64,000 bases of DNA. Source: Prostheceraeus crozeri. Taxonomy: Eukaryota; Platyhelminthes; Polycladida; Euryleptidae. The notes beneath the pieces were generated by a model. That model had not been told where the DNA came from. It searched no databases and saw only the letters and a list, made by a program, of their open reading frames with translations. Below are positions 36,320-52,488 of this stretch, piece by piece. The stretch lies in assembly GCA_907163375.1 (NCBI GenBank), contig CAJQUW010002095.1, positions 248,001-312,000 on the forward strand. Reading direction: 5' to 3'. Position 1 is the stretch's first letter; every line of letters starts with the position of its first letter. Both the position numbers and the translations under genes were made by a program.

Positions 36320-36500
36320 TTACAATACTGGACGTCCACCTCAAAAAATTACCTGCAATCAAGATGAAAGCGTTCTTCGGCTAATCATCGTACCACAATG
36401 ACTTTTACGCGTTATGACAGTCGGAAATTTCCTTTCTTCACATAATAAAATCATTCCTAATGTAAGCACAGTTTATCGACGGCTACCCGTTAAAAATTGT
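36320..36500 (+). pseudogene. Tc1-like transposase DNA-binding fragment
   Basis: TGRPPQKIT, DERVLRLI and NVSTVYRRL fit the GRP hinge and second helix-turn-helix of Tc1-like transposases, with a stop inside. It lies 460 bases downstream of the C-terminal fragment on the same strand, the reverse of the normal order. Confidence 0.55.
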
Positions 36501-37039
36501 ATATGCTTTCACTAATTTGGCAGCACTAATTCCAAGAAACACTATTTTTGAAAAGTGAAACTTGAAATGAAAACTTCAGGGCAGTGTCCAAGGGCAGTCA
36601 AGATTTCGTGACTGTACTCGAACAGGAAATGTCTCTAAATTCAAGAAAGAAAAGAGTTAGAAAATACGCGGCCATACTTTATGGCAAAGTGTAATATGTC
36701 CGTACCTCAAGGATGCTTCTTAAATGATGGCACGACTTGAATTCCAAATATTTGAGGCACTGGTGTACACACCTTCGAAAGTCATAGAAAGTACTTCGTA
36801 TTTTGACACAAAATTCGACTACAAATCTGAAATCAACGCCTTCGATTTACATAAAACTTTATATGGCTAAGAAATGAACTGTTCTCTCGCATCATTATAC
36901 CAGTGGCAAATTATTCATCAGACAAAAAAGTGAACCTCGAATCTGAGCTCATTGCCCACAGTTCAACCCAAGCATATTGCTTCGAAGTGTCAAAACAAAA
37001 GGAAATAAGAAAAAAATTCAGCATGACAAATTTCAGCTT

Positions 37040-37102
37040 GACCTCCGGACCAAAAGATCGCTAGGCCAAGCACTTAACCGCTGTGCCACGGAGACCACAT
37101 GA
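37040..37102 (-). repeat. tRNA-like SINE head fragment
   Basis: On the minus strand GTGGCACAGCGGTTAAGTGC is a good A-box/D-arm match of Leu/Ser type, followed by GCTTGGCCTAGCGATCTTTT and a GGTCAAGCTG segment where the B box should be. The B box is degraded. It is immediately outside the right end of the Tc1-like element. Confidence 0.5.
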
Positions 37103-42297
<5,195 letters not shown>

Positions 42298-42452
42298 AAT
42301 AAGCTCATCCGCTGACAATGACAAATGACGAACAACGATTCAAGGAAAACAATAACAATTAGTATGTTATCATTATTATATAACAAGAATAACAATTAAT
42401 CGTTATTGTTTTCCTTGAATCGTTGTTTGTCATTGTCATCGTAAGAGCTTAT
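42298..42452. repeat. Hairpin repeat (~60-bp arms)
   Basis: The left arm 42298-42360 and right arm 42394-42452 are inverted copies: AATAAGCTC, GACAATGACAAA, AACAACGATTCAAGGAAAAC and AATAAC. The main differences are a four-base gap and a few substitutions. The 33-base loop is AT-rich. It is a small fold-back MITE-like repeat; no target duplication is evident. Confidence 0.75.
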
Positions 42453-42920
42453 TGTGTCTATTCATTGGTGGCAGCTGCGCAAAAATAATTCGCATTTCTT
42501 ATGATATTACATACATGCGTTATTGTTATGTTTCTGATTGGTAATGTATGCAATAAAGTGGTAAAATGTGGATTAAATTGCTCAAGATGCTTGTCTTTGC
42601 GACCTTAGGAGGCTTGCCAAATCTGAATGTGTTTGTTTATGAAGACAGGGTGCATGAAAATGATAGGAAATGAACTGAAGACATTCCGTGGTGGACAGAA
42701 CGTTTCGTCCGCCACTGTGTAATTTAGTCATTGCAACTTTTTACCATTCTCTGTTGCACATCTGCAAAATTTCTGTTCTGATCTATAATTTCAAAGAATT
42801 CTATTAGAACTATCATAGAGGGTTCTATGACATATAATAAGAGTTCATTATTTGAAAAATAAGATTTATACCTCCAGAATAATGAAAATAAGGCCAAAAT
42901 TTCTCGATATTCTATGTATT

Positions 42921-42951
42921 GCCGACGTTTCGGACGTTCGTCCTTTGTCAA
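42921..42951 (-). ncRNA. Hammerhead-like motif, left inverted copy
   Basis: Same sequence as the motif at 43718-43750, in the opposite orientation within the inverted arm. Confidence 0.4.
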
Positions 42952-43195
42952 GGCACAAGAGCAATTCACAAACGTATGGGCATGCGCACACGAACAAAAT
43001 AGGCTTATATACAAATTTTTACAAATCATTAGACACAAAAGCGATTAGAAATCAGTCATTTCGATCTTTCTATTAAGCTTGGGTTCTTTTTATTTAAGAA
43101 TTTTCCTTTTTATTTATTTTTTTTATTTTAAGACTTATTTGGTTTACTGATTAGATTTTGTAAGTGATAGGACTAACAAACAAATCCACAAACTT

Positions 43196-43625
43196 ATGGA
43201 CAAATATGATATAAAAGCTAACCTAATCAGTAAACCAAATAAGTCTCTCTCCAGTGCCCTAAATAATAAAAGTAAAAATGAGAAGCATAAAAACTGTCAT
43301 CTCTGTAACGTGCTGAATAGTAATTATAGGTGCAATGACCGTTTTATCGTTTATAAATTTACCTGCAAATTATGTACAGAATTTTATATCGGCAAAAGTA
43401 GCCGGCCTTTTTATTTGCGTTATGCTGAGCATCGTCAGCAAAGTCAGTGCCCTTTCTGACCACTTGTTGCAGAAACATCAAGGTCACACCGGTTCTATCG
43501 ATTATTTTGATGTACAAATTATTGACAAATGTAGAGATCCTGTAGATACTACATTGTCCGAATCTCGTCAAATCAGATCTTTGGAACCCAAGCTTAATAG
43601 AAAGATCGAAATGACTGATTTCTAA
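43196..43625 (+). pseudogene. Penelope-like GIY-YIG endonuclease, interrupted
   Basis: This encodes the C-terminal part of a Penelope-like retroelement protein, whose GIY-YIG nuclease nicks target DNA for reverse transcription. Visible features are a zinc-knuckle-like KNCHLCN, VYKFTCKLC with the paired cysteines typical before the nuclease, FYIG for the YIG half, an R...EH turn, then in a second frame ALSDHLLQKH, a DPVDTTLSESRQIRSLEP segment holding the conserved E, and PKLNRKIEM before the stop. The frame is interrupted once in the nuclease, and the RT is missing upstream, so it is not functional. Its last 42 bases lie inside the inverted repeat and are thus duplicated at about 43045-43086. 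Family identification is secure. Confidence 0.88.
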
Positions 43626-43717
43626 TCGCTTTTGTGTCTAATGATTTGTAAAAATTTGTATATAAGCCTATTTTGTTCGTGTGCGCATGCCCATACGTTT
43701 GTGAATTGCTCTTGTGC

Positions 43718-43750
43718 CTTGACAAAGGACGAACGTCCGAAACGTCGGCA
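43718..43750 (+). ncRNA. Hammerhead-like motif in Penelope 3' region
   Basis: TTGACAAA, then GGAC-GAAC-GTCC (a stem II with a four-base loop), then GAAACGTC. The stem II and GAAAC box fit a hammerhead ribozyme; the first box departs from CTGATGA. Penelope-like elements of many animals are known to carry hammerheads at this place, so this is most likely a diverged and weak or inactive version. Confidence 0.5.
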
Positions 43751-43826
43751 ATACATAGAATATCGAGAAATTTTGGCCTTATTTTCATTATTCTGGAGGT
43801 ATAAATCTTATTTTTCAAATAATGAA

Positions 43827-46075
43827 TCCCAAGCACCTCCTGCTCACGGCTCTTTTGTATATGATAAGAGTGACTTGAAAAGTTGGGAAATTAAAGGAGG
43901 CCTATGTTAGTTTGCTTCAAATTCTATAGCCTAGTACTCTATCAAATTTACATTGAATTCTGGAATACATAGATAATGATCTTTAAGGACATGATACTCT
44001 ACCTTCGAGATATGTTAACTCTACCTTCTGAGATTTCCATTGATTCAGTAGGTTCAGCTGGCTGAGATGAGTGGACTTCTTGTCCCTATCCCTCCATCTC
44101 TTCATTTGATATTTCATTTTTCGGTGGTAAAATGATGGGATGAACAGAAAGTATTGATGCACTTCACGCTAACATTGTGCATAAGCTTCTTATTCATTGG
44201 TTGATGTTGTAGATAACTTTATCAAGATGTATGCTGATAACGTCAATAACTTTACACTCCCCTTCTTTAGACAAACAAAACACTAAACTCACGAATATTA
44301 TCAGATTCTCTTTAGGAATAAAATATCTGATAATTATTCTCCGTAGATGCCTCAGCACGCTCATATATTTTTAGGATACGTGTGGAAGAAAATATGTTCA
44401 AGCCAGGCATGTGAATTGAGAAAGAATCTTCTCGTGTTCAAATATTTGCGAAAATGTGAAACCTTTCAAATATTTCTGATTCTTTTACTTGCTCTCATAA
44501 CCTCTTTGGAGTTCTGATATTATTGTAATTTGTAATTCAAATACTATTCGTCAATACATTATGATAGATACGTGTGCTGACGACAGAATCATTTGTCAAA
44601 AAGTGACATAATATTTCAAATTATGAGTGAAATTCCTAATTATTATGCCAGGAAATAAACAAAAAATTGTTGCATCGACTTTTAATACGAAGATTCACAA
44701 GTCACCCCTAAGGTGAAGTCCGATATATTTATATAATATCTATAATTCAGCGCTTAGATCATCAATGCACATTAAACTTCATTATTCAACTGGTTCCGCT
44801 GGATGAGCTAAAAAGAAAAAGCTAATTTTAATATCCATGTAGTTGATGAATTTTGTCGGGAGACTCAGATACTATGAAAAAGTTCCATATCGATTAGACT
44901 GTCTCATAGTCAATTAGATGCAAAAGGCCGCCCATCAGGCCGCCAATATCTAAGAAATGTTCCTTTTCGTTTGGTTAGAGAAATACCATAGCATAGTGAC
45001 AATGGAGTTTTTTCCAGGGTCATCAGGGTCGAGGAATCTGCTAATACCATTTCCGAGTCGATTAGAGTATCTCACAATCTATTTATGACCGCTAGTTTAC
45101 AAGATATGTAATGACTAGTTTGTTAATACCATACAACACTGCATTTTGTTTAAAAATTAGCTGTCTGTATTATGACACAAGTGTAGAATTACCACTGAGA
45201 TTGTGTCGCCAAAAGATCTATCGGCTTCAAAAGGGTTGAAAATTTCTCCCCAATAATAATTCCAGTAGGCCTATACAGTACGTCGTAGAAATCGAAAAAC
45301 GCACATCTCATGCGCCATTTCGCGTACCAGCCTCTTTTTCAGTGGCAAATGTTGCCAATTTTAATGCATTGTGTTGAGTAACACTGGTTTTTGAGAAAGG
45401 AGATAGACTTTTGCCGGAAAATATTACTAATGGTTTGGCCCAAACCGATAGCCAACTGTAGGACTACACACTTGCTGCATTGGAGAGCATTGCCTTTATT
45501 GAAGAATGACCTTATTGCAGAGCGTGAGGCAATATGCTTTGATTTATTGGTTTTGACCAACCCATTTATAATTCTCCGGTATAGACATTTTCAGACTCCT
45601 CTACCCAGACGACAACCGTTCCAGTTAATATGAAGCCCCCGGTGCGTCTGGTATGATTGTGTGGAGATATATAGGCCTACTAGTAACCTACTAACAATAG
45701 CAAATGAATACCGTAGTCAATTACTGATCACTATAATAATTCGATAATAGAAGAATCAAAGAAATCAACAAACAGATGAATTGAATACACTGAGATAGAT
45801 TCACTTGTGTGTGGGTTATTCTAGAGAGGACATAATCCTATCTCAGCCATATTATGCAATGGCAGTAAGCGACAAACATGGACATACGTATTCGTCTCTC
45901 TTTGGCTAGTTTGATTGGCCAAGCGCGGGCATTGTAGAAGTAGCTCTTATCAACGAACACAGGACCTTCAACTGTCAGATTGCAGACAGGCCCGTCCACA
46001 GAATTGGATTGTTTAATCGTGTCACTTTGCTAGAAGTACAAACTGATTCAAAACGATGACACATGTAGGAACTTG
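43827..46075. other. Non-coding stretch
   Basis: AT-rich. 44860-45080 has two similar pieces, CCATATCGATTAGACTGTCTC and CCATTTCCGAGTCGATTAGAGTATCTC in slightly different form, a possible old duplication. No gene is recognised. Confidence 0.35.
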
Positions 46076-46405
46076 TTAAGCGAGCAAAAAAGAAATTTTT
46101 AATACCTTGCAGAGATAGGAAAAATAGTCGTGCACCGCTTGCGGATTGCTGTGAATTCCTTCAAAATGCTCCGATCGCCACGATTCCTTCAGATTCGAAG
46201 AATTCAGATCATTGCGCAAAGTTCTCCCGATAATGTTGGGTCCTTCGATTATTATTAAAAATGATAGCAGGCGCACGAAAAAACGTTCACAAACTTCTCT
46301 GTAGAACTTGACATCGACTACGTCTCTTTTCTGTGTGATCCGGTTGATAACAGTCACTGAAACGTCGCACAATTTGGCGTGTTTAATGTTGAACTGGCTG
46401 CTCAT
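46076..46405 (-). pseudogene. Possible LTR-retroelement protease-region fossil
   Basis: An open stretch whose middle (VVDVKFY ... IIIEGPNIIGRTLRNDL) resembles the C-terminal end of a Ty3/Gypsy-type retroelement protease, where a hydrophobic strand is followed by GPxxxGR. It would be a small, old, broken remnant: no catalytic motif, RT or LTR was recognised around it. A chance open frame is the alternative. Confidence 0.3.
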
Positions 46406-47347
46406 TGTTCGATTTCCATGGCATTATGTCAGCAGATTGTGCCATTTCATTAACGTTACATGTTTCAATGCTTCCTTTCTAGTCAAACAGAAGAAGAGAC
46501 GACCTGTCTAATTCTGTGGGCCCGTCAAGTGAAAAGCAAGTATCGTTAACTCAATTTTTCTTAGTGATAATTTCGTCAAATGAAAATATTGTTTCACAGC
46601 GCTCCACTCTTCACGATCTAAATTTAATGACTGTGTACGTTTCATGTGATGTTAATATTCAGGCTCGTCAGAATTCAGGCTTGAATTTGCACTACGTTCA
46701 ATGGACTTCTTGCCCTCGAGAATAGTTCTGGACGTGAAGAACAAATTGAGGAAAGTCATCTCTAGACCCAAACACGCAGGCAAGGTAATTGTGTGTCTTA
46801 TGTGAATTTGTGGTTCAAATGAATTTGTGAATTCTATGTGGTTGAATGTTACTCTTTTCCGTAGATGTTACAGCATATACCAGGTCCGAAAATGTGAGAA
46901 AAGTGTTGAGCTAATGTTGATAGAAAAAATTCACTTTATATTATTGTGAAATCACACCCGATAATGCTAGACAATGAAGTGCAAATGATGAAAGTCACAC
47001 TGAGTAGCCTACTAGTTTACTTTTTTGTGGAAGATGCAAAAAATAAGGGAGCAAGTGAAATTCAGCAACTGTTTGAATGACTATTGAATTTGTAGTCAAT
47101 TCCAAATCGTCAATCTAATATCAAATTTAAAGGCAAATAAATAGGTAGAATTGCCAACAGCAAAACTAAAAACGCATGTGTCTGCTTGGGCACACTATAC
47201 CTGCTTTAGGATCTATCTCATCAATATCATTTTTATTGTGCATGTTATAAGAAATAAAGACGGAGCATCTAATTAATCTTTTTCTTCTTTTGCATATTTT
47301 TGGATTAAATGTCTGCATTTTACTGAACAGATCGGAGTTCCAATGTA
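46406..47347. other. Non-coding stretch, nothing recognised
   Basis: Short open frames without motifs. AT-rich towards 47100. Confidence 0.3.
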
Positions 47348-48751
47348 CCGGGTGATCCAAAAATAACCGAACCCAAAGCATAAGACATTTTGATATCTAT
47401 TAATTCGCAATCTCGATGATTGCTTTGCATGGTTCATCGCTCTCTATGAATGTCAATCAGTTCACAATGCACAAAATTGAGAGAGAAATCGATCAATTTC
47501 GATTTCTATGAATATCTTGAATCTACAATGTATAAAATCTGAAACTAGATAGAGATCGATTGATTCATTCAAATATTAGAGACATGGAAAGTCGCCGTAC
47601 ATTGACTACAGCAGAGCGTGTTTTTGTGATTAGACGGTATTATGAAAGTGGTCATAGCTACAAACATGTTCAAGATGACTGGGCTGATGAATTTCAGTCA
47701 GCGAAACCGTCCAAATCGACAATGCACGATCTTATTTCAAAGTTCAACAATACTGGTCCAGTTGTGAACATAAAACAATCTGGCCGACATGCATCTATGC
47801 GCACTGACGAAAACAAAGACTTGGTCGCTGCCGCTTTTACAGCCAGTCCCACAAAATCTATTCGCCGTGCTTCAGTGGAACTAAATATGTCATATGGGAG
47901 TGTACAATGTACGCTAGTGGATATTGGCTTGAAGCCTTCCAAACCACATTTGCTGCATAAGCTGAATGAAGACGATCCGGACAGACGCCTACAATTTTAT
48001 GAAACGTTCCTTAGCTTTACTGACATGTATCCGGATTTTGTGGACAGCATCTTGTGGTCAGATAAAGCCACTTTCAAAACCAATGGACACGTTAATCGAC
48101 ACAACTCCGTCTATTGGTGCGACACGAATCCATTCGAGATTCTACAGAAGGACGTTAATGCTCCTGGAATCACTGTTTGGTGCGGATTGTGTTCTTCTGG
48201 CCTTGTTGGACCATATTTCTTCGAAGGGACTGTTAGTGGTGAATCCTATTTGAAGTTGCTAAAGGAGCAAGTATGGCCAATCCTTTCTGAACGAGAGGAT
48301 GTTCACAAACTCTACAAACGCTTTGAAGGTTCGTGAGTGGTTGGATGAGCACTTTCCTGGGCGCTGGTTTGGTCGCCGTGGACCCGTCGAGTAGCCGGCC
48401 CGATCACCGGATCTGACCCCACCCGATTTCTTCTTGTGGGGGGTAATTAAAAATTCAGTTTACGGGAACCGACCAAGATCAATCGCTGATCTGAGGGCGT
48501 CAATCCAAAACGCGTGTGATCTTATTACTCCTGCACTCTGTGCAAAAGTGTGTCGCAGTGTTGTCTCACGCTACGCGGAATGTGTCAAGGCTGAGGGCCA
48601 CCATTTCGAACAGTTTAGAACATGAATGCACGTCATGTCTTCTGGGGTTCGGTTATTTATGTATTGACTAATTGCTTGTCACTATAAATACATGTGATGT
48701 TCACTATATTTTTTGCTTTATTTTGGGTTCGGTTATTTTTGGATCACACTG
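47348..48751 (+). mobile_element. Mariner-like (DD41D-type) transposon, both ends present
   Basis: Bounded by TA at 47346-47347 and 48752-48753. The TIRs share GTGATCCAAAAATAACCGAA and CCCAAA; the outermost bases differ (CCGG left, CAGT right). Length is 1404 bp. The transposase occupies 47584-48625. TIR match and near-full coding suggest moderate age. Confidence 0.95.
47584..48625 (+). pseudogene. Mariner-like transposase, near complete but broken
   Basis: It begins at MESRRTLTTAERVFVIRRYY, the HTH domain common in invertebrate mariner relatives (the DUF4817-type N-terminus). HTH hinge residues are at KPSKSTMHDLISKF and GRHASMRTDENKD. The catalytic first D is in ILWSDKATF (E replaced by K after the D). 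The second D lies in the SEREDVHKL area, where the family has QQDGAPPHY. Small indels change the frame there, and the main frame stops at about 48336. A second frame continues VREWLDEHFPGRWFGRRGP, has one stop where the family has W, then SPDLTPPDFFLWG with the third D, and ends EGHHFEQFRT. The second-to-third D distance of 127 bases fits about DD41D plus the indel. Full length would be about 345 residues, as usual. Confidence 0.92.
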
Positions 48752-48753
48752 TA

Positions 48754-49307
48754 TATTAAATCATACATATCTAAGCACTAGCATTCTTTCAATAGATACC
48801 ATCTAGCTTGACATCGCAGTTCTTTGCATTTTAGTCAATGTATATAAAAATTGACTCTTACGTGCAAAATCTGGACAACTCATATATTGAGATATGATTG
48901 CAGTTCCCCGCACTATAATGTCAAGAATTCAATATCATGCAGGAAATGTAGAACCTCACAGCTTTCCGTGTATTACACGTCTCGAGTCTCGTGTTTCAAA
49001 TAACATTGACAGTTCGTTCAATTATGGTGGAACCACTGTAGACTGTGTGGTATAACACCATTGAGTGCGGAGAGTGGTTTTTTAGATAACATTGCAGTCT
49101 CCTCACAAATGCCCATTAATCCTATTGAAAAGCAGTTGTAATTTTTTATTGATAGTTTAATGAAGCGCCACTGTTCCAATGCAAACTAGTCAGAGTTAAT
49201 GTATAAGTAATACCTAGCAAAAACAATGGTTCATTTAATATATGTGTGTCGCCCGGAAGTTCATCAAAGCACATTAAATATGTCGCCAAATTTCACGATG
49301 ACGCTTC
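48754..49307. other. Non-coding stretch, nothing recognised
   Basis: AT-rich; no repeat end or gene seen. Confidence 0.3.
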
Positions 49308-49372
49308 CACAGCCTCAGATTCGAACACAAGTCCGTGGGAACGGTAAGCAGATTCTACCAAAGTAGCCGTGA
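49308..49372 (-). repeat. tRNA-derived SINE head
   Basis: On the minus strand CGGCTACTTTGGTAGAATC is an A-box/D-arm match (49351-49369) and GTGTTCGAATCTG a B box (49315-49328), with tRNA-like spacing of about 30 bases. The acceptor stem is not preserved. Confidence 0.6.
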
Positions 49373-52027
49373 GAAAACAAAATATGTAAAGCATGAAACA
49401 CGAAGGAGTGCGTGTAATCCTTACAAATTTTGATGCTGAATCAATTCTATTCATGTTGATATGTAGTTGATTGTCTCATGCAGGACAATACGAAATTCGA
49501 TTTTCCTATTTACCATGTATGATATCAGATATCTCTATTAGTGCAACGATAGTTTTCGGTAAAAAGAGTATTATTCCTAAACAAAATTGTTTGGAAATAT
49601 TATTGTTCATCTAACAAATATTATTCTCTATATTCTCTCGCCTATTTCGACGTAAATCCATTTTCCTGTCCATTGAGCTATGGTATCATATTTCTCTTTT
49701 ATAGTGTCAACAAAGCGATGGAAAAATATCTTGTCAATAAGCAAAGATGTTAAAATTATTGAATGGAAATCTGATAAAACTTGCAGATATTCAAGATTTC
49801 AAATCAAGCAATGGCGAATGATCGATTTTCGAAGCTCCTCTCTCATTTTGCCTTTAAGTTCACACTGAAGTGTTTGCTAACTATCTACTTTGACCTCTTT
49901 ATTGAGGAGTCAGTAGTTGTTCAAAAATCCGCTTCCATAAAAAGCAATTAATATAGAAGAGACATCAAAGCATCCTTAGGTAAATTTTTCATGCTTGAAG
50001 TAAAACATCAATCATTAAAATGCAGCGGTGTTTAAGCACATCAACATTATTCTAATTTGTGACAATGAACTCTGAAATAATCATTAGTTTATATTTGTCA
50101 AAAGCATTTTATGTAGGCCTACATATTAGTTCAAAAACTGTTGCATTTCATTCTATTAGTTGAAAGATTTAAATTTTAGTTCTAAGTCAAAAATCTAAAA
50201 AGAGACAGTTAAAATTCATCAGTCATTCCTGGAAGATTGATTCTTTTTTAAAAAAAAGCTGCCTCAAGCTTTTACAAGTAATAATCTCGCCTTTCATTCT
50301 TGTGAAAGCCAAAAGCATTTTTTTAAAAAGTGAATTCTTTATCACTGAATAAGCAAGAGGAGTCAATAAATTTAGAACCACAACAATTTTCGAGCTGTAT
50401 TTAGAGGAGTAGTAATTGTTTACTGCTTTCATAATAGTGAAATTTTTCGACACGCACGTGTATGCCGTTATTTACAAAATTAGAATTACTACATTTATCA
50501 GCCCGTACACTATTGCATAGTGAGGCTACATGAATGTCTCATCAAGCAAAATTATCAATTGAATGAATTGTTTACTATTCGAAGTGCGCCGTTTCGCCTT
50601 TTAAAGGTTAAGCGGAATGTTCAAGATGTCAAGGGCATAGATTCAGTTTGCTCAACTGTATTACAAATATCATGAGAAGTAAATTCAATCATGACTGCAA
50701 CTACAGTCAGTTACTTTGCACAAAATGTATTTTGAGTTTGACGGAAAGCTACTTTTTAATTAGCAAAACAACGCAGTTCGGATAACGTGAATAGCTTCCA
50801 CATATTTTAAAGAGCAAAACATGTACTAGGGTCGACAGAAAAATTGCGCATTGTGAAGCGATTGATTTTTGAAGATTACATTCATCGTTTTCATCAAATT
50901 TTACTTCAATTATCAAGCCAAGCCGATTGTTGATCAGCATTTAAACAACGTTTGATGCCGTTTCCATTTAATGAGTGATTATATAACATTCCCGTAGATA
51001 TGAAACTTTTCATGAATGACCTTTTAAGAATATCTCATTGGTTCAACTCATTTCGAAATACGTTGTTTTGCTGATTAATGGAAAGATCAACAATCAGTTC
51101 TAGAAGATGATGCATAATGATGAAATGACAAACAAGTGACTTGGAAGTCACTTCTCTCAAAATACTATATTCTGAATTACTTGGTTTTGCCTGTTAACGG
51201 CATTGAATGTATAGACACGCTTATCAATAAATAATTTGATGTTATCGGGAGCTGAATATCCTTTTTGGTGAAACGAATGCACTGTGCTTGAATATCAGTA
51301 TGAGCGTACCTTCGGTTTATCAAAGTATTTTGGAAACTGATCAGCTTTATGATTAATAGATTCTACTTTCAATTGAGATTAGATCCTGATCAATGTTTTG
51401 GAACTCAGGGACACTACTGTAATAAATTTTGGTCGTAACTAAAGCATAATTGTTACTCCCTCTGACTTTACGATAACTCCTTGAAACAACCTCTATCATT
51501 CTACAGAAACGAATACTCGGTTGCATGAGTGGAAATCGAAACATTATCGTGGAAAAAGATAATGAACACTGCAAGCTTACAACAATGTATCAATAATCTA
51601 CTGCTTCGAAGTGTTTATCCCTACATTTCGATACAATTGCGTCTCAGTTAAAATAGAATTGATTTTAAAACAGACGATTTTTGAAATTGTGATCCTATAG
51701 TATCAGACTGTGTTGCTTCAAAGAGTGCAACTTTCCTATCCTAATATTATGCTGCGTGATGAGATGCATGGAATCAAATTGAGTACTTCAGATGAATTAG
51801 ATTTGAATACTGACTTCAGTCAAATTTATTTACATGTATTTTTGTATTACCTGTCAATTTTTTTCAGGGGCATAGCGTGTTGGTAATGCCATGTAAATGT
51901 CAGGATGCCTTAAGTCTAAGGGAGAAGAGTTGTCTGTGAATGCCAAAGAAATCCGACACCGCATAAAATATCAGAATGGACATTTACATTGAACACAATA
52001 TTGCAACGTAGACATGGTGCCTGTAGA
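49373..52027. other. Non-coding stretch, nothing recognised
   Basis: AT-rich with short open frames only; GTAGGCCTAC at 50113. No element ends found. Confidence 0.35.
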
Positions 52028-52488
52028 TACAGCAAGTATATACTCGTATAGGTAGAGTGTCGACTCAGAAAAGTGTCTGTATACAGTAAAAAATATTTTA
52101 TATCAAAAGATTCAGTTTTTTGCGGAGATTACGTTCCTGTGGTCCAAAAAATATTTGAGCAGTTTTTAAAAAGCTAAATTTTTGCAAATTTATATATTTC
52201 CGACACGAACCCCATTTATGCATGTAAGTAGCTTGAAGCAAGTTGAATGTCAAAAGGAATGAATATTCACTAACAAGCAGCCTAATTATGCGGAAATTAA
52301 GCTGATGATCTAGGAAATTTCATGAAGCACATTGTAATGCAAGTCCCTGCAACTCTTCAAGGAAAAGTTGAGATCTCATTGTGCTTCTTGGCTGAGATGT
52401 CATGTTTTTAATTCAATTTTTAGCGGTATGATTTTATGATTCATAAGGCGTCATTTCTTCAATCTGAATAGTAATATAGACCCATTAA

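Larger units (their letters stand above)
35360..37030. mobile_element. Decayed Tc1-like element with long inverted repeats
   Basis: The left end (about 35360-35495) and the reverse complement of the right end (about 36895-37030) align over more than 110 bases with many mismatches. Shared words are ATTTG, CCTTTTxTTxTG, CAATATG, TGAGCTCAGATT, GAGGTTCA and CTGGTATA. Between them lie two Tc1 transposase fragments. Both are on the plus strand, but the C-terminal piece stands before the N-terminal one, so the element has been rearranged or two elements overlap. Confidence 0.6.
42844..43826 (+). mobile_element. Penelope-like element 3' part with inverted duplicate of its end
   Basis: A 243-base inverted repeat (42844-43086 and 43584-43826), essentially identical in both arms, flanks the endonuclease region. 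A second, inner pair of 24 bases (43131-43154 and 43223-43246) is perfect. The left side is therefore an inverse copy of 43223-43826 that lacks the middle (43247-43583), where a T-rich 44-base stretch stands instead. The full-orientation copy on the right carries the endonuclease coding region. Penelope elements are known to insert with partial inverted or tandem copies of their ends. The RT part is absent, so this copy is 5'-truncated. Confidence 0.85.

Noticed and set aside
42660-42720. Hairpin GTGGCGGAC / GTCCACCAC around GAAACGTTCT, hammerhead-like
   Set aside because: The GAAAC box is in the loop but no CTGATGA-like box or correct stem order is present.
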